Below, piece by piece: positions 28,449 to 37,591 of a stretch of DNA of 64,000 bases. The notes under the pieces are model-generated. The model searched no databases and was not told the origin of the DNA. It was given only the letters and a program-made list of their open reading frames with translations. The position numbers and the translations under genes are program-made. Every line of letters begins with the position of its first letter. Positions within the stretch are counted from its first letter, which is position 1. Origin of the DNA: Motilibacter peucedani (GTDB lineage Bacteria; Actinomycetota; Actinomycetes; Motilibacterales; Motilibacteraceae); assembly GCF_003634695.1 (NCBI RefSeq), contig NZ_RBWV01000010.1, forward strand, positions 620,001 through 684,000. The letters are read 5' to 3'.

Positions 28449-29596
28449 CAGGCGACCGCCTCGCGCAGGCGCACGGCCTCGAACGCCTCGCGCAGCAGGG
28501 CGGTCTCGGCGTCGGTGGGCGCCGCCCCGGCGCGCACGTGCTCGACGAAGCCCGCGGCCAGGCCGAGGTCGTCGAGCCCGCGCACCAGCTCGGAGTAGCC
28601 CTGGGCCCGCTGCGGGCCGCCGACCGGGTCGAACCCGAGCACCAGCACGTGGGGGAACCGGGCGCGCAGCCGCTCCATCGGCTCGCGCGGGCGCACGGCG
28701 TCGGTGAGCGTCACCTGCAGCCAGGAGTCCTCGAGGTGGGCGTGCTGGGCGCCCGTCAGCAGGTCGTCGAGGCTGCCGCGCAGGGTGGCGAGGGGGCGGG
28801 GGACCGGGCAGGGGACCACCTCGACCGACCCGAGCCCCGACGCCCCGAGCTCGACCAGGGCCACCGACTTGGTGTGGCGCGCCTCGGAGAAGGAGTAGGC
28901 CAGCGGCGATCCGCTGTAGCGGACGGCCGGCCCCAGCTGCTGCGGGCCGTGCAGGTGGCCGAGGGCGGCGTAGTCGACGCCGTCGAACACCGAGGCCGTC
29001 ACCGCGCCGATGCCGCCGACCGAGATGTCGCGCTCGCTGTCGCTGGGCAGCCCGCCGCTGACGAAGGCGTGGGCGGCGACCACCGAGCGGGTGCCGCGCC
29101 GGCGGGAGAGGTCGGCGCGCACGAGCCGCATCGCCGCGCCGAGCACGGCGGCGTGCCCGCGCTCGTCGCAGGCGAGCAGCGGCCCTGCGGCGTCGGGCTC
29201 GAGGTAGGGCAGGGGGTAGAGCGCGACCGGGCCGTGGTCGTCCTGCAGCAGCACCGGGGTGCCCACCGCGCGCGGGTCGGTGCGCAGGTGGACCCCGGCC
29301 GCGTCGAGCAGCCGCGAGCCGAAGCCCAGCCGTGACGCCGAGTCGTGGTTGCCGCTGAGCAGCACCACCCGGGCGCCCGCGGCCACCAGGCGGGAGAGCG
29401 CGTCGTCGAACAGCGCGACCGCGTCGACGGCGGGCAGCGCCCGGTCGTAGACGTCGCCGGCGACCAGCACCACGTCGACCCGCTCGCGGACGACGACCTC
29501 GACCAGGAAGTCGACGAAGGCGGCCTGCGCCCCGAGCATGCCCTCCCGGTGGAAGGAGCGGCCCAGGTGCCAGTCGGAGGTGTGGAGGATGCGCAC
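28448..29596 (-). CDS. sbcD: SbcD, exonuclease subunit of SbcCD
   Basis: 382 residues, normal length. Phosphoesterase motifs are complete: HTSDWHLGR (residues about 4-12), VAGDVYDR, LSGNHDSASR, and AHAFVSGG and GHLHGPQQLG near residues 175-230. It is the Mn-dependent nuclease of the Mre11 family. GTG 29596 is preceded by TACGGT 7 nt upstream and no ribosome-binding site, suggesting a leaderless operon start; an in-frame extension upstream to 29701 lacks any family similarity. Confidence 0.95.
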   Translation of the reverse strand: MRILHTSDWHLGRSFHREGMLGAQAAFVDFLVEVVVRERVDVVLVAGDVYDRALPAVDAVALFDDALSRLVAAGARVVLLSGNHDSASRLGFGSRLLDAAGVHLRTDPRAVGTPVLLQDDHGPVALYPLPYLEPDAAGPLLACDERGHAAVLGAAMRLVRADLSRRRGTRSVVAAHAFVSGGLPSDSERDISVGGIGAVTASVFDGVDYAALGHLHGPQQLGPAVRYSGSPLAYSFSEARHTKSVALVELGASGLGSVEVVPCPVPRPLATLRGSLDDLLTGAQHAHLEDSWLQVTLTDAVRPREPMERLRARFPHVLVLGFDPVGGPQRAQGYSELVRGLDDLGLAAGFVEHVRAGAAPTDAETALLREAFEAVRLREAVA

Positions 29597-29603
29597 GCAG
29601 GAG

Positions 29604-29609
29604 ACCGTA
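29604..29609 (-). promoter_or_regulatory. -10 hexamer for a leaderless sbcD-sbcC-HAD operon
   Basis: On the minus strand TACGGT lies 7 nt before the GTG of sbcD. Confidence 0.45.
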
Positions 29610-29718
29610 GGCGGGGGCACTGACAGAGTCGGGGAGCCGCGCCGCCCGCAGCCCGCCGGAGCAGCGGCGCGGACCGGCTCCGGGGGTTGAAGATCACCCA
29701 CCGGGGGACCGTGCAGTC

Positions 29719-31197
29719 GTGGGAAAGCCCGTCGAGCAGCGCGAGTTCACCCGGGACGACCGTCGCAGGTACCGCGAGAAGGTCCACCGCGACCTCGACG
29801 CGCTCGCCCGCATGCTCGCCGAGGACCGCTTCGCCGACGAGTCGCCGATGACCGGCCTGGAGGTCGAGCTCAACCTCGTCGACGCGCAGGGCGACCCGGC
29901 GATGCGCAACGCGCAGGTCCTCGAGAGCATCGCCGACCCCGCGTTCCAGACCGAGCTCGGCCGCTTCACGATCGAGGTCAACGTCCCGCCCCAGGTGCTC
30001 GGCGGCCGCAGCGCCGAGCAGCTGGAGGGCGCACTGCGTACGACCCTCGACTCCGCCGACTCGCGCGCGGAGGCGGTGCAGGCCCGCATCCTGATGGTGG
30101 GCGTCCTGCCGACGCTGCGCGAGCAGGACGTCAGCTCGGCCTCGATCTCCGACGACTCGCGCTACGCGCTGCTCGACGAGCAGATCCTCACCGCCCGCGG
30201 CGAGGACATCTCGCTGGCGATCTCCGGGCGCGAGCAGGTGTCGACCCTCGCCGACTCCATCGCCCCCGAGGCAGCCTGCACCAGCACCCAGCTGCACCAG
30301 CAGCTGCGGCCGGAGCACTTCGCGGCCGCGTGGAACGCCTCGCAGGCGGTGTCGGGGGTGCAGCTGGCCGTCGGGGCGAACTCGCCGTACCTCTTCGGGC
30401 GCCAGCTGTGGCAGGAGACCCGCATCGCGCTGTTCCAGCAGGCGACCGACACCCGCAGCGAGGAGCTCAAGGCGCAGGGCGTGCGCCCGCGGGTGTGGTT
30501 CGGCGAGCGGTGGGTCACCTCGATCTTCGACCTGTTCGAGGAGAACGTGCGCTACTTCCCGGCGCTGCTGCCGGTGTGCTCCGACGAGGACCCGCTCGCG
30601 GTGCTCGAGGCGGGCGGCGCCCCCGAGCTCTCGGAGCTCGCGCTGCTCAACGGCACGATCTACCGCTGGAACCGCCCGATCTACGACGTCACCGACGGCT
30701 CGCCGCACCTGCGCGTCGAGAACCGCGTCCTGCCGGCCGGGCCCACCGTCCTCGACACGCTCGCCAACGCGCTCTTCTACTACGGCGTGACCCGCGTGCT
30801 CGCCGAGGAGGAGCGCCCGGTGTGGTCGCGGCTGCCCTTCGGCGTGGCAGAGGACAACTTCCTGCGCGGCGCACGCGACGGCATCGAGGCCAGCGTGACC
30901 TGGCCCGGCATGGGCCGGCTGCGCGCGACCGACCTCGTGCTGCGGCACCTGCTGCCACTGGCCCATGAAGGACTGGCGAGGTACGGCGTGGACCCGGATC
31001 TGCGCGACCGCTACCTCGGCGTGGTGGAGGGCCGCTGCGCCGCCCGACGCAACGCCGCGTCGTGGCAGGTGGCGCAGACGACGCTGCTCGAGTCGCGGCA
31101 CGGCATGGACCGGGCGTCGGCGCTGCGGGCGATGACGGGCACCTACCGCGAGCTCATGCACACCAACGACCCGGTCCACACCTGGCCGGTCGGCTGA
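29719..31197 (+). CDS. Glutamate-cysteine ligase family 2 (GCS2) protein
   Basis: 492 residues. The GCS2 signature is visible as MTGLEVELNLVD (near residue 43), FTIEVNVPPQVLGG, and LLNGTIYRWNRPIYD in the C-terminal half. GCS2 enzymes ligate glutamate to cysteine or another amine. This long form (about 490 residues) is common in actinobacteria, which mostly use mycothiol, so the natural product may differ from gamma-glutamylcysteine. It is not the EgtA type (about 430 residues) as far as I can judge. The GTG start at 29719 leaves a 122-nt gap to divergent sbcD. It converges on the next gene with 3 nt between. Confidence 0.8.
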   Translation: MGKPVEQREFTRDDRRRYREKVHRDLDALARMLAEDRFADESPMTGLEVELNLVDAQGDPAMRNAQVLESIADPAFQTELGRFTIEVNVPPQVLGGRSAEQLEGALRTTLDSADSRAEAVQARILMVGVLPTLREQDVSSASISDDSRYALLDEQILTARGEDISLAISGREQVSTLADSIAPEAACTSTQLHQQLRPEHFAAAWNASQAVSGVQLAVGANSPYLFGRQLWQETRIALFQQATDTRSEELKAQGVRPRVWFGERWVTSIFDLFEENVRYFPALLPVCSDEDPLAVLEAGGAPELSELALLNGTIYRWNRPIYDVTDGSPHLRVENRVLPAGPTVLDTLANALFYYGVTRVLAEEERPVWSRLPFGVAEDNFLRGARDGIEASVTWPGMGRLRATDLVLRHLLPLAHEGLARYGVDPDLRDRYLGVVEGRCAARRNAASWQVAQTTLLESRHGMDRASALRAMTGTYRELMHTNDPVHTWPVG

Positions 31198-31200
31198 GGC

Positions 31201-32349
31201 TCAGCCGGCGGTGACCGTCGACGACAGGGGTACGCGCGGGCCGGGAACCGTCGCGCCGTAGCCCTTCTGCGTCAGCAGGAAGTGCTCGACGTGCGCGGCG
31301 ATGTCGGCCCGGGTGAACGCCACGTCGGAGGACCCCTCGCCGCACACCGCGTCGGCGTGAGTGCGGTCGAACTCCTTGGTGGTGCGCATGTAGCTCGAGT
31401 AGAACGTGATCGCCTCGTCGAAGGCCACGTCCATCGCGTTGAGGCCGTCGCGCGAGCGGGCCCAGGTCGCCCGCGGCATGCCGAGCAGCTCGTGGATGAC
31501 GGCCACGACCAGCGCGACGCTGGGAGCCTGGGCGTTGGTCAGGTGGAAGTAGCGCTCAGCGCTCTGCGACAGCCCGATGGTGACGGCGTTGCGCGCGACG
31601 GTGTCGACCGGCACCAGGTTGAGCTGCGCGAGCGGCTCGGCGACGACGGTCAGCGGCGTGCGTCGCGGGTCGACGCCGTAGCGGCGACCCGCCGTCTGGC
31701 GCAGGAACAGCGCGAGGCGGGCGAAGCCGTACATCCCCGAGAAGCTCGTCGCGTGCAGCGTGGCGGAGTGGCCGACCACGATGCTCGGGCGCATCACGCG
31801 CACGTGCATGCCGGTCTCGGCGGTGACCAGCCGCTCGCCGAGGATCTTGCTCTCCTCGTAGCAGTTGTTGGCGGCCTCGAGACCCGGCGCCTCGCCCTCC
31901 AGCACCCGCCCGCTCGCGCGACCGGCGACGTAGGCGGTGCTGACGTGGTTGAACACCGCCGCGCCTGAGGCGCGGGCCAGGTCGAGCACGTGCCGGGTGC
32001 CCTCGACGTTCTGCTGGAGGATCTCGTCGCGGTAGTGCTCCTCGTAGCGCAGCGACGCGGCGCAGTGCCAGACCTGCTCGACCTGGGGGAGCGCGGAGAC
32101 GACGCCGCACCCCTCCTCGCTGATGTCGCCCCACACCGGGACGACCCGGTCGGCGAGGGCGGGCAGCAGGTCGGCGCGGCCGTAGCCCACCGCGCTCTCG
32201 GACAGCGAGGCGAGCAGGCGCTGCCGGGCGGAGGTGGCGTCCGCGCCGCGCACGAGGCAGTAGAGCTCGTCGTCCGTGCGCTCGAGCAGCTCGAGCGCGA
32301 CGGCACCGCCGACGAGGCCCGTCGTCCCGGTGAGCAGGTGGCGTGGCAT
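31201..32349 (-). CDS. Thioester-reductase-like (NAD_binding_4) protein
   Basis: 382 residues. Extended-SDR Rossmann fold with LTGTTGLVGGAVA at the N-terminus, an arginine-containing CLVRG that suggests NADPH, active-site HVSTAYVAG and CYEESKILGE (YxxxK) and the male-sterility/thioester-reductase motif RPSIVVGHS. Free-standing members reduce acyl-CoA or acyl-ACP thioesters to aldehydes or alcohols, as in wax or lipid synthesis. No carrier protein is encoded next to it. ATG with GAGGGAG upstream. About 214 nt separate it from the divergent LysE gene. Confidence 0.8.
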   Translation of the reverse strand: MPRHLLTGTTGLVGGAVALELLERTDDELYCLVRGADATSARQRLLASLSESAVGYGRADLLPALADRVVPVWGDISEEGCGVVSALPQVEQVWHCAASLRYEEHYRDEILQQNVEGTRHVLDLARASGAAVFNHVSTAYVAGRASGRVLEGEAPGLEAANNCYEESKILGERLVTAETGMHVRVMRPSIVVGHSATLHATSFSGMYGFARLALFLRQTAGRRYGVDPRRTPLTVVAEPLAQLNLVPVDTVARNAVTIGLSQSAERYFHLTNAQAPSVALVVAVIHELLGMPRATWARSRDGLNAMDVAFDEAITFYSSYMRTTKEFDRTHADAVCGEGSSDVAFTRADIAAHVEHFLLTQKGYGATVPGPRVPLSSTVTAG

Positions 32350-32563
32350 GGGTCTCCCTCAGTAGCGGTGCGTAGGGGGCGGTGCGGCGGTGCACCTGCG
32401 TCGTCGTCGCCACATGCGCAGCGAGTGGTCAGAACGTAACGCCGAGGTGAGCGTTGCGTAGCGGAGCGGCCCGAAGATCCCCCGTGCACACCCCGGAAAT
32501 GACCCAGAGTGACTAGGTACGACCACGCCGCCACGGCGGACCTCGCGTGGGAGACTGAGCGGC

Positions 32564-33184
32564 GTGACGGCGTCCCTGGTCTCGTTCTCCCTCGCCGCGG
32601 CGCTGATCGTCCTGCTGCCCGGCCCCGACACCCTCGTGGTCCTGCGCAACCTCGTACGCGGTGGCCGCCGTACCGCGACCCTGACCGTGCTCGGGGTGCT
32701 GAGCGGGCTCGTCGTGTGGGTCGGCGCCGCCGCCCTCGGCCTGGCTGCGGTGCTGCACGCGAGCGAGGCCGCCTACACCGTGCTGCGGATCGTCGGCGCG
32801 ATCTACCTCGTCTGGATCGGGGTGCAGTCGCTGCGCTCGCGCGGCAGCGTCCCCGACGTCGAGGACGCCCTGCCCGAGCGGCGCGGCCTGCTCGGCCGGG
32901 GCTACGGCGCGGGGCTGGCCACCGACCTGCTCAACCCGAAGGTCGGCGTCTTCTTCGTGACGTTCCTGCCGGGCTTCGTGCCCGACGGCCGGCCGGTCGG
33001 CCCGGTGTCGCTGCTGCTCGGCGCGGTCTTCGTGCTCGAGACGGCGTTCTACTTCGCCCTGCTCCTGCTGCTCGCCGGCCGCATCACCGGCTGGCTCGCC
33101 GACTCGCGCACCAGGCGGCGCATGGACCGCCTCACCGGGCTGGTGCTGGTGGGGTTCGGAGCGCGCCTGGCGGCCGAGGGCTGA
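32564..33184 (+). CDS. LysE/RhtB-family amino acid exporter
   Basis: 206 residues, six predicted membrane helices. Family landmarks: LIVLLPGPDTLVVLRNLVRGG at residues about 10-30, LGVLSGLVVWVGAAALGLAA, and GYGAGLATDLLNPKVGVFFVTFLPGFV. Proteins of this family export basic or neutral amino acids or homoserine lactones. The substrate is unknown. The GTG at 32564 is preceded by GAGACT 7 nt upstream, a weak leaderless layout. Confidence 0.88.
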   Translation: MTASLVSFSLAAALIVLLPGPDTLVVLRNLVRGGRRTATLTVLGVLSGLVVWVGAAALGLAAVLHASEAAYTVLRIVGAIYLVWIGVQSLRSRGSVPDVEDALPERRGLLGRGYGAGLATDLLNPKVGVFFVTFLPGFVPDGRPVGPVSLLLGAVFVLETAFYFALLLLLAGRITGWLADSRTRRRMDRLTGLVLVGFGARLAAEG

Positions 33185-33190
33185 GCCGCG

Positions 33191-34297
33191 TCAGTCCAGC
33201 GCTGCGGCCGAGCCGAGGACCAGGAGCGCCAGCGCGGTCAGCGCGGCGCAGGCGACGAACACGAAGCTGTAGCCGAGGCTGGTCGCCGAGCCGAGGGCCA
33301 GGACGGGCCCGGAGCCGATCGCGCCGAGCCGCCGGGTGTTGGCGTAGAGGCCTGAGGCGACCCCCGGCCGGGGGATGACGCGCTGGAACAGCGAGAGCCC
33401 CACGCCGGCGACCGCGGCGACGAACCAGGCGTTCAGGGCCTGGCCGGACACCAGCAGCCACGGTCCGTGGACGGCCGCCATGAGCGAGTAGTAGGCGGCG
33501 CCCGCCACGCACCCGCTGGCGATGAGCGCGATGTCGCTGAACCGCGTACCGAGCCGGCCGATCAGGAGCAGCGCGGGGATCTCGAGGGCTGCTGCGACCG
33601 ACAGCGCCACCCCGGCCCACACCACGTCGAGGTCGAGCCGACGGGTGACGAACAGCGTCATGACCGACACGGCCGCGCTGTTCGTCGCCTGGAGCACGAC
33701 GAAGGCGCTGACGACCAGTGCCACTGCAGACCTGCGCATCGCCCGGCCCTCGTCGAGCGGCGCCGGCGGGTCGTCACCCCGGCGCGCGGCGCGGGCGCGC
33801 CGCGACATCATCGCGGCGGTGGTCGCGACGTTGAGCACGCTGACCGCGGCGATCACGAGCAGCAGCGCCCGGGCACCGAACCCGCTGATGACCAGGCTGG
33901 CGAGCGGTGGCCCCGCCACCCAGGCGAAGGAGAAGATCGCCCGCGTGTCGACGATGTCGACCCGGCTGGCTCCCGAGTGCCGCAGGTGCGCGTAGAGCAG
34001 CGACACCCCGACACCAGCGGGACCACCGAGGACCACCAGGGCCACGACGGCCACGCCGAGAGACGACGAGAGCGCCAGCAGCAGCGCGAGCAGCAGGGTC
34101 AGCAGTCCGGCCACGAGCATGGGCCCGAGGTAGTCACGGCGCCGGTCGGCCAGGGCGGGGACGACCAGCGAGGCGACGAAGCCGCTGGCGTTGTAGACCG
34201 CGAGGACGCCGCCGACGCCCGCGGCCGACAGGTCGTAGAGCGAGACGAGCAGCAGCGCGAGGGCGGGGCTCAGCAGCGCCGACTGCAACCCCCACAC
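33191..34297 (-). CDS. MFS transporter (sugar-efflux SetA-like type); N-terminus uncertain
   Basis: 368 residues from GTG 34297, with 11-12 hydrophobic helices and an intracellular loop SRRARAARRGDDPPAPLDEG in the middle. VLQATNSAAVSVMTLFVTRRL and RRLGAIGSGPVLALGS recall SetA-like sugar efflux pumps. GTG 34297 lies inside what looks like the first helix: the frame stays open upstream, and the residues before it (SPLAALSSQGGRALVPAAAL) would complete it. The first possible start there is a CTG at 34360 that overlaps the upstream SDR stop as CTGA, the same 4-bp overlap used with GTG and ATG elsewhere. The substrate is unknown. Confidence 0.75.
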   Translation of the reverse strand: MWGLQSALLSPALALLLVSLYDLSAAGVGGVLAVYNASGFVASLVVPALADRRRDYLGPMLVAGLLTLLLALLLALSSSLGVAVVALVVLGGPAGVGVSLLYAHLRHSGASRVDIVDTRAIFSFAWVAGPPLASLVISGFGARALLLVIAAVSVLNVATTAAMMSRRARAARRGDDPPAPLDEGRAMRRSAVALVVSAFVVLQATNSAAVSVMTLFVTRRLDLDVVWAGVALSVAAALEIPALLLIGRLGTRFSDIALIASGCVAGAAYYSLMAAVHGPWLLVSGQALNAWFVAAVAGVGLSLFQRVIPRPGVASGLYANTRRLGAIGSGPVLALGSATSLGYSFVFVACAALTALALLVLGSAAALD

Positions 34298-34356
34298 GAG
34301 GGCGGCGGCCGGGACCAGTGCCCGCCCGCCCTGCGACGACAGTGCCGCCAGCGGGC

Positions 34357-35121
34357 TCAGTCCTGGGCCGTGCGGCGGTTGAGGTCGCGGGCGCTGGCCT
34401 GGTCGCGCGGCTGCAGGGTGATCGAGGCGACGGTGACGTGCGAGGGCCGGGTGACGGCCCAGGCGACCGCCTCGGCGATGTCGTCCGCGGTGAGGGGGGT
34501 GACGCCCTGGTAGACCGCCGACGCGCGCTCCTCGTCGCCACTGAAGCGCACCTTGGAGAAGTCCGTCTCGACCATGCCGGGCGCGACCTCGATCACCCGC
34601 ACGGGCTCGCCGAGCAGCTCGACCCGCAGCGTGTCGGTGACCGCGACGGCGGCGTGCTTCACGGCGGTGTAGCCGCCACCGCCCGGGTAGGTCTGGTGGC
34701 CGGCGATGCTGGTCACGACGACGACGCGCCCGTCACCGGAGCTGCGCAGCGCGGGCAGGAAGGCGCGCACGGTGCGGGCGACGCCGAGCACGTTGGCGTC
34801 GTACATCCAGCGCCACTGCTCCTCGTCGAACTCCGCCACCGGGTCGAGCCCGAGCGCGCCGCCCGCGTTGGCGACCACGACGTCGACGGTGTCGAGCCCC
34901 GCGGCGAACTCCTCGACCGAGGCGGTGTCGGTGACGTCGAGGCGGCGGGCCTGCGTCGAGACGCCGTGCGCCTCGGCGACCGCGGCGGCCACCTCGTCGA
35001 GCTGCTCGACCCGGCGGGCGCCCAGGACCAGGTCGAAGCCGGCCGCTCCGAGCGCGTGGGCGGTGGCCGCCCCGATGCCGCTGCTTGCTCCGGTCACGAC
35101 GGCGAGGGGGGTGCGGGTCAC
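34357..35121 (-). CDS. Short-chain dehydrogenase/reductase
   Basis: 254 residues, classical SDR. Cofactor motif TGASSGIGAA (residues 10-19) with GARRVEQ favouring NADPH, then NAG (VVANAGG), catalytic Ser in TSIAGHQ and YTAVK (YxxxK). It most resembles the YdfG/serine-dehydrogenase-like group (SALE region VAPGMVETDF). The substrate is unknown. GTG 35121 has TAGGCT 8 nt upstream and no ribosome-binding site. The downstream MFS gene probably overlaps its stop. Confidence 0.85.
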   Translation of the reverse strand: MTRTPLAVVTGASSGIGAATAHALGAAGFDLVLGARRVEQLDEVAAAVAEAHGVSTQARRLDVTDTASVEEFAAGLDTVDVVVANAGGALGLDPVAEFDEEQWRWMYDANVLGVARTVRAFLPALRSSGDGRVVVVTSIAGHQTYPGGGGYTAVKHAAVAVTDTLRVELLGEPVRVIEVAPGMVETDFSKVRFSGDEERASAVYQGVTPLTADDIAEAVAWAVTRPSHVTVASITLQPRDQASARDLNRRTAQD

Positions 35122-35129
35122 GGTCCGGG

Positions 35130-35135
35130 AGCCTA
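35130..35135 (-). promoter_or_regulatory. -10 hexamer for the SDR-MFS transcript
   Basis: On the minus strand TAGGCT is 8 nt before the GTG start of the SDR. Confidence 0.4.
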
Positions 35136-35204
35136 CCGAGGGCAGTGGCGCACCTCATGGCCCGGGAGCGGAGTGCGCAGGCCTCGCCGGTGGTTGACCA
35201 ACCC

Positions 35205-36305
35205 ATGACCCACGACTCGCTCGCGCCGGTCCGTCGCCGCACGGTCACGTGGACGCCCAAGCGGGCCTACGTGACCGCGTCGGCCTACGACGAGCCGCAC
35301 GGCCGCGCGATCCTCGCGCGGCTGGAGGCCGCAGGCGTACCCGACATCGAGGTGCTGCGCGGCGACCGCCTGCCGAGCCTGCGCGGCGCGACCGAGCGCG
35401 AGACGTACGCGCGCGCCAAGTCGACGCTCGCCGTGGTCACCAGCGCGGCGACGGTCCGCAAGCCCGTCCCCATCCCGCCGAGCGCCGACTGGTCGTTCCC
35501 GCTCGCCCAGGGCTGCCCCGGCCACTGCCAGTACTGCTACCTCGCCGGCTCGCTGACCGGCCCGCCGGTGACCCGCGTCTACGCCGACCTGCCGCGCATC
35601 CTCGCGGGGCTCGACGAGGTCGTCGGCCACGGCGAGGTCACCAGCGGCACCGCCGAGCGCGGCCACGAGGGCACGACCTTCGAGGCCTCCTGCTACACCG
35701 ACCCGCTCGCGATCGAGCACCTCACCGGCTCGCTCGCCGCGACGGTCGAGCACTTCGGCACCCACCAGTGGGCCGGCCCGGTGCAGCTGCGCCTGACCAC
35801 GAAGTACGACGCGGTCGAGGGCCTGCTGGGCCTGGACCACCGCGGGCGCACGCGCATCCGCGCGTCGGTCAACGTCGCGGACGTCGAGCGCTTCGAGGGC
35901 GGCACCGCGCGGGTGGTGTCGAGGTACGCGGCGCTGCGCTCGCTCGCGCTCGCGGGCTACCCGGTCGGGCTGACGATCGCGCCGATCATGCCGGTCGAGG
36001 ACTGGCGAGCGGCCTACGCGGGGCTGCTCGCGCAGGCGGCGGACGCGCTCGGCGACGTCCCGGGCCTCGACCTCACGGTCGAGTGCATCACCCACCGGTT
36101 CACGCCCAGGAGCCGCGAGGTCCAGCTGGAGTGGTACCCCCGCACGGCCCTCGACCTCGACCCCGCCGGACGCACGACCAAGCGGGGCAAGTTCGGCGCG
36201 GTCAAGCACGTCTACGACAAGGCCGTCATGTCCGAGCTGCGCGGCTGGTTCACCGGTGCAGTGGCCGAGCAGCTGCCCGCCGCGCGTCTGCTCTACTGGA
36301 CGTGA
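35205..36305 (+). CDS. splB: Spore photoproduct lyase (SplB)-family radical SAM protein
   Basis: 366 residues. The [4Fe-4S] motif is CPGHCQYC (CxxxCxxC) in FPLAQGCPGHCQYCYL. The segment TTFEASCYTDPLAIEHLTGSL aligns, from memory, with B. subtilis SplB around Cys 141, its hydrogen-atom donor, and that Cys is kept here. LTTKYDAVEGLLGL and RIRASVNVADVERFEGG also match. B. subtilis SplB reverses the thymine dimer of spores; actinobacterial homologues occur in species that do not form such spores, so the lesion repaired, if any, is open. Start chosen at ATG 35205; an upstream ATG at 35157 is less likely. It may overlap the MFS gene by GTGA. Confidence 0.8.
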   Translation: MTHDSLAPVRRRTVTWTPKRAYVTASAYDEPHGRAILARLEAAGVPDIEVLRGDRLPSLRGATERETYARAKSTLAVVTSAATVRKPVPIPPSADWSFPLAQGCPGHCQYCYLAGSLTGPPVTRVYADLPRILAGLDEVVGHGEVTSGTAERGHEGTTFEASCYTDPLAIEHLTGSLAATVEHFGTHQWAGPVQLRLTTKYDAVEGLLGLDHRGRTRIRASVNVADVERFEGGTARVVSRYAALRSLALAGYPVGLTIAPIMPVEDWRAAYAGLLAQAADALGDVPGLDLTVECITHRFTPRSREVQLEWYPRTALDLDPAGRTTKRGKFGAVKHVYDKAVMSELRGWFTGAVAEQLPAARLLYWT

Positions 36306-36352
36306 GTCACGACGCGGTGGCGGCCCTGCCCGACTGCACCGAGGACCTTCCC

Positions 36353-37591
36353 GTGACGCTCGACGCCCTGCCCTCGACCCGACCGGCCGCCGCACCGACG
36401 AGCGGGCGTCGTCCCCGCGTCGGGCTCAGCCTCGCCGCGCTGGCGCTCGGCGGCTTCGGCATCGGCACCACCGAGTTCGCGACGATGGGCGTGCTGCCCG
36501 ACATCGCATCCGGCACGGGGCAGTCGATCCCCACGGCCGGGCACCTCATCTCGGCCTACGCGCTCGGCGTGGTCGTCGGCGCCCCGCTCCTCGCGGTCGC
36601 CGGGGCGCGGCTGCCCCGCAAGGCGCTGCTCCTGCTGCTGATGACGGCGTTCGCCGCCGCCAACCTCGCATCCGCGCTCGCGCCCGGCTTCGGCACGCTG
36701 CTCGCGGCCCGCTTCCTCAGCGGCCTGCCCCACGGCGCCTACTTCGGCATCGCCTCGGTGGTGGCCGCCTCCCTGGTGGCGCCGCAGCGCCGCGGCTGGG
36801 CGGTCTCGATGATGATGCTCGGGCTGACCGTGGCCAACGTGCTCGGCGTTCCGGTGAGCACGCTGCTCGGACAGGGCCTCGGCTGGCGCTCGACCTTCGC
36901 CGTCGTCGCGGTCATCGGCGCACTGACCGTGGCGGCCGTCGCGCTGCTCGTGCCTCCGACGCCGCTCGAGCACGGTGCGAGCGCGGCGCGCGAGCTCGGC
37001 GCCCTCGGCCGGCTGCAGGTGTGGCTGACCCTGCTGGTCGGAGCCGTCGGCTTCGGCGGGTTCTTCGCGGTCTACAGCTACATCACCCCGACGCTGACCG
37101 ACGTCACCGGCTACCGCGAGTCGGCGGTGCCCGTCGTGCTCGCCGTGTTCGGCATCGGCATGACGCTGGGCAACCTGCTCGGCGGCCGGCTGGCCGACTG
37201 GTCGGTCGACCGCTCGATCGCGGGCGGCCTGGTCGCCGTCGTCGTCGTGCTGGCGACCTTCCCCCTGACGGCGCGGTCGGTGGTCCCTGCAGCCGTGTCG
37301 GTGCTGCTGCTGGGCGCCACGGGCTCGGCGATGATCCCCGCGCTTCAGACGCGGCTGATGGACGTGGCCGGCGACGCCCAGTCGCTCGCCGCTGCGGCCA
37401 ACCACTCGGCCCTCAACATCGCCAACGCGCTGGGCGCCTGGCTCGGCGGGGTGGTCATCGCCGCAGGGCACGGCTACACCTCGCCCGCCCTGGTGGGCGT
37501 CGGGCTGGCCCTCGGCGGCCTGCTCGTGCTCGGCGCTGCCGTCGCGCAGGCGGGACTAACCCGGCGGCCCGGCCGGTTGGCCCAGGCATGA
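36353..37591 (+). CDS. MFS transporter (DHA1/AraJ-like drug or sugar efflux type)
   Basis: 412 residues with 12 predicted membrane helices. Landmarks include GGFGIGTTEFATMGVLPDIA at helix 1 and SGLPHGAYFGIASVVAASL, characteristic of the AraJ/YdhP group of arabinose or drug efflux pumps. GTG 36353 has GAGG 8 nt upstream. A GTG at 36302 in frame would overlap the splB stop as GTGA and add 17 residues. It overlaps the next gene by ATGA. In this position it could export a product of the neighbouring enzymes, but no evidence ties it to the radical SAM protein beyond the operon. Confidence 0.85.
   Translation: MTLDALPSTRPAAAPTSGRRPRVGLSLAALALGGFGIGTTEFATMGVLPDIASGTGQSIPTAGHLISAYALGVVVGAPLLAVAGARLPRKALLLLLMTAFAAANLASALAPGFGTLLAARFLSGLPHGAYFGIASVVAASLVAPQRRGWAVSMMMLGLTVANVLGVPVSTLLGQGLGWRSTFAVVAVIGALTVAAVALLVPPTPLEHGASAARELGALGRLQVWLTLLVGAVGFGGFFAVYSYITPTLTDVTGYRESAVPVVLAVFGIGMTLGNLLGGRLADWSVDRSIAGGLVAVVVVLATFPLTARSVVPAAVSVLLLGATGSAMIPALQTRLMDVAGDAQSLAAAANHSALNIANALGAWLGGVVIAAGHGYTSPALVGVGLALGGLLVLGAAVAQAGLTRRPGRLAQA

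Noticed and set aside
31191-31207. Palindrome overlapping the stops of the GCS2 and thioester-reductase genes as a terminator
   Set aside because: Only 8 bp with a 1-nt centre; this may simply reflect both stop codons and GC-rich ends.
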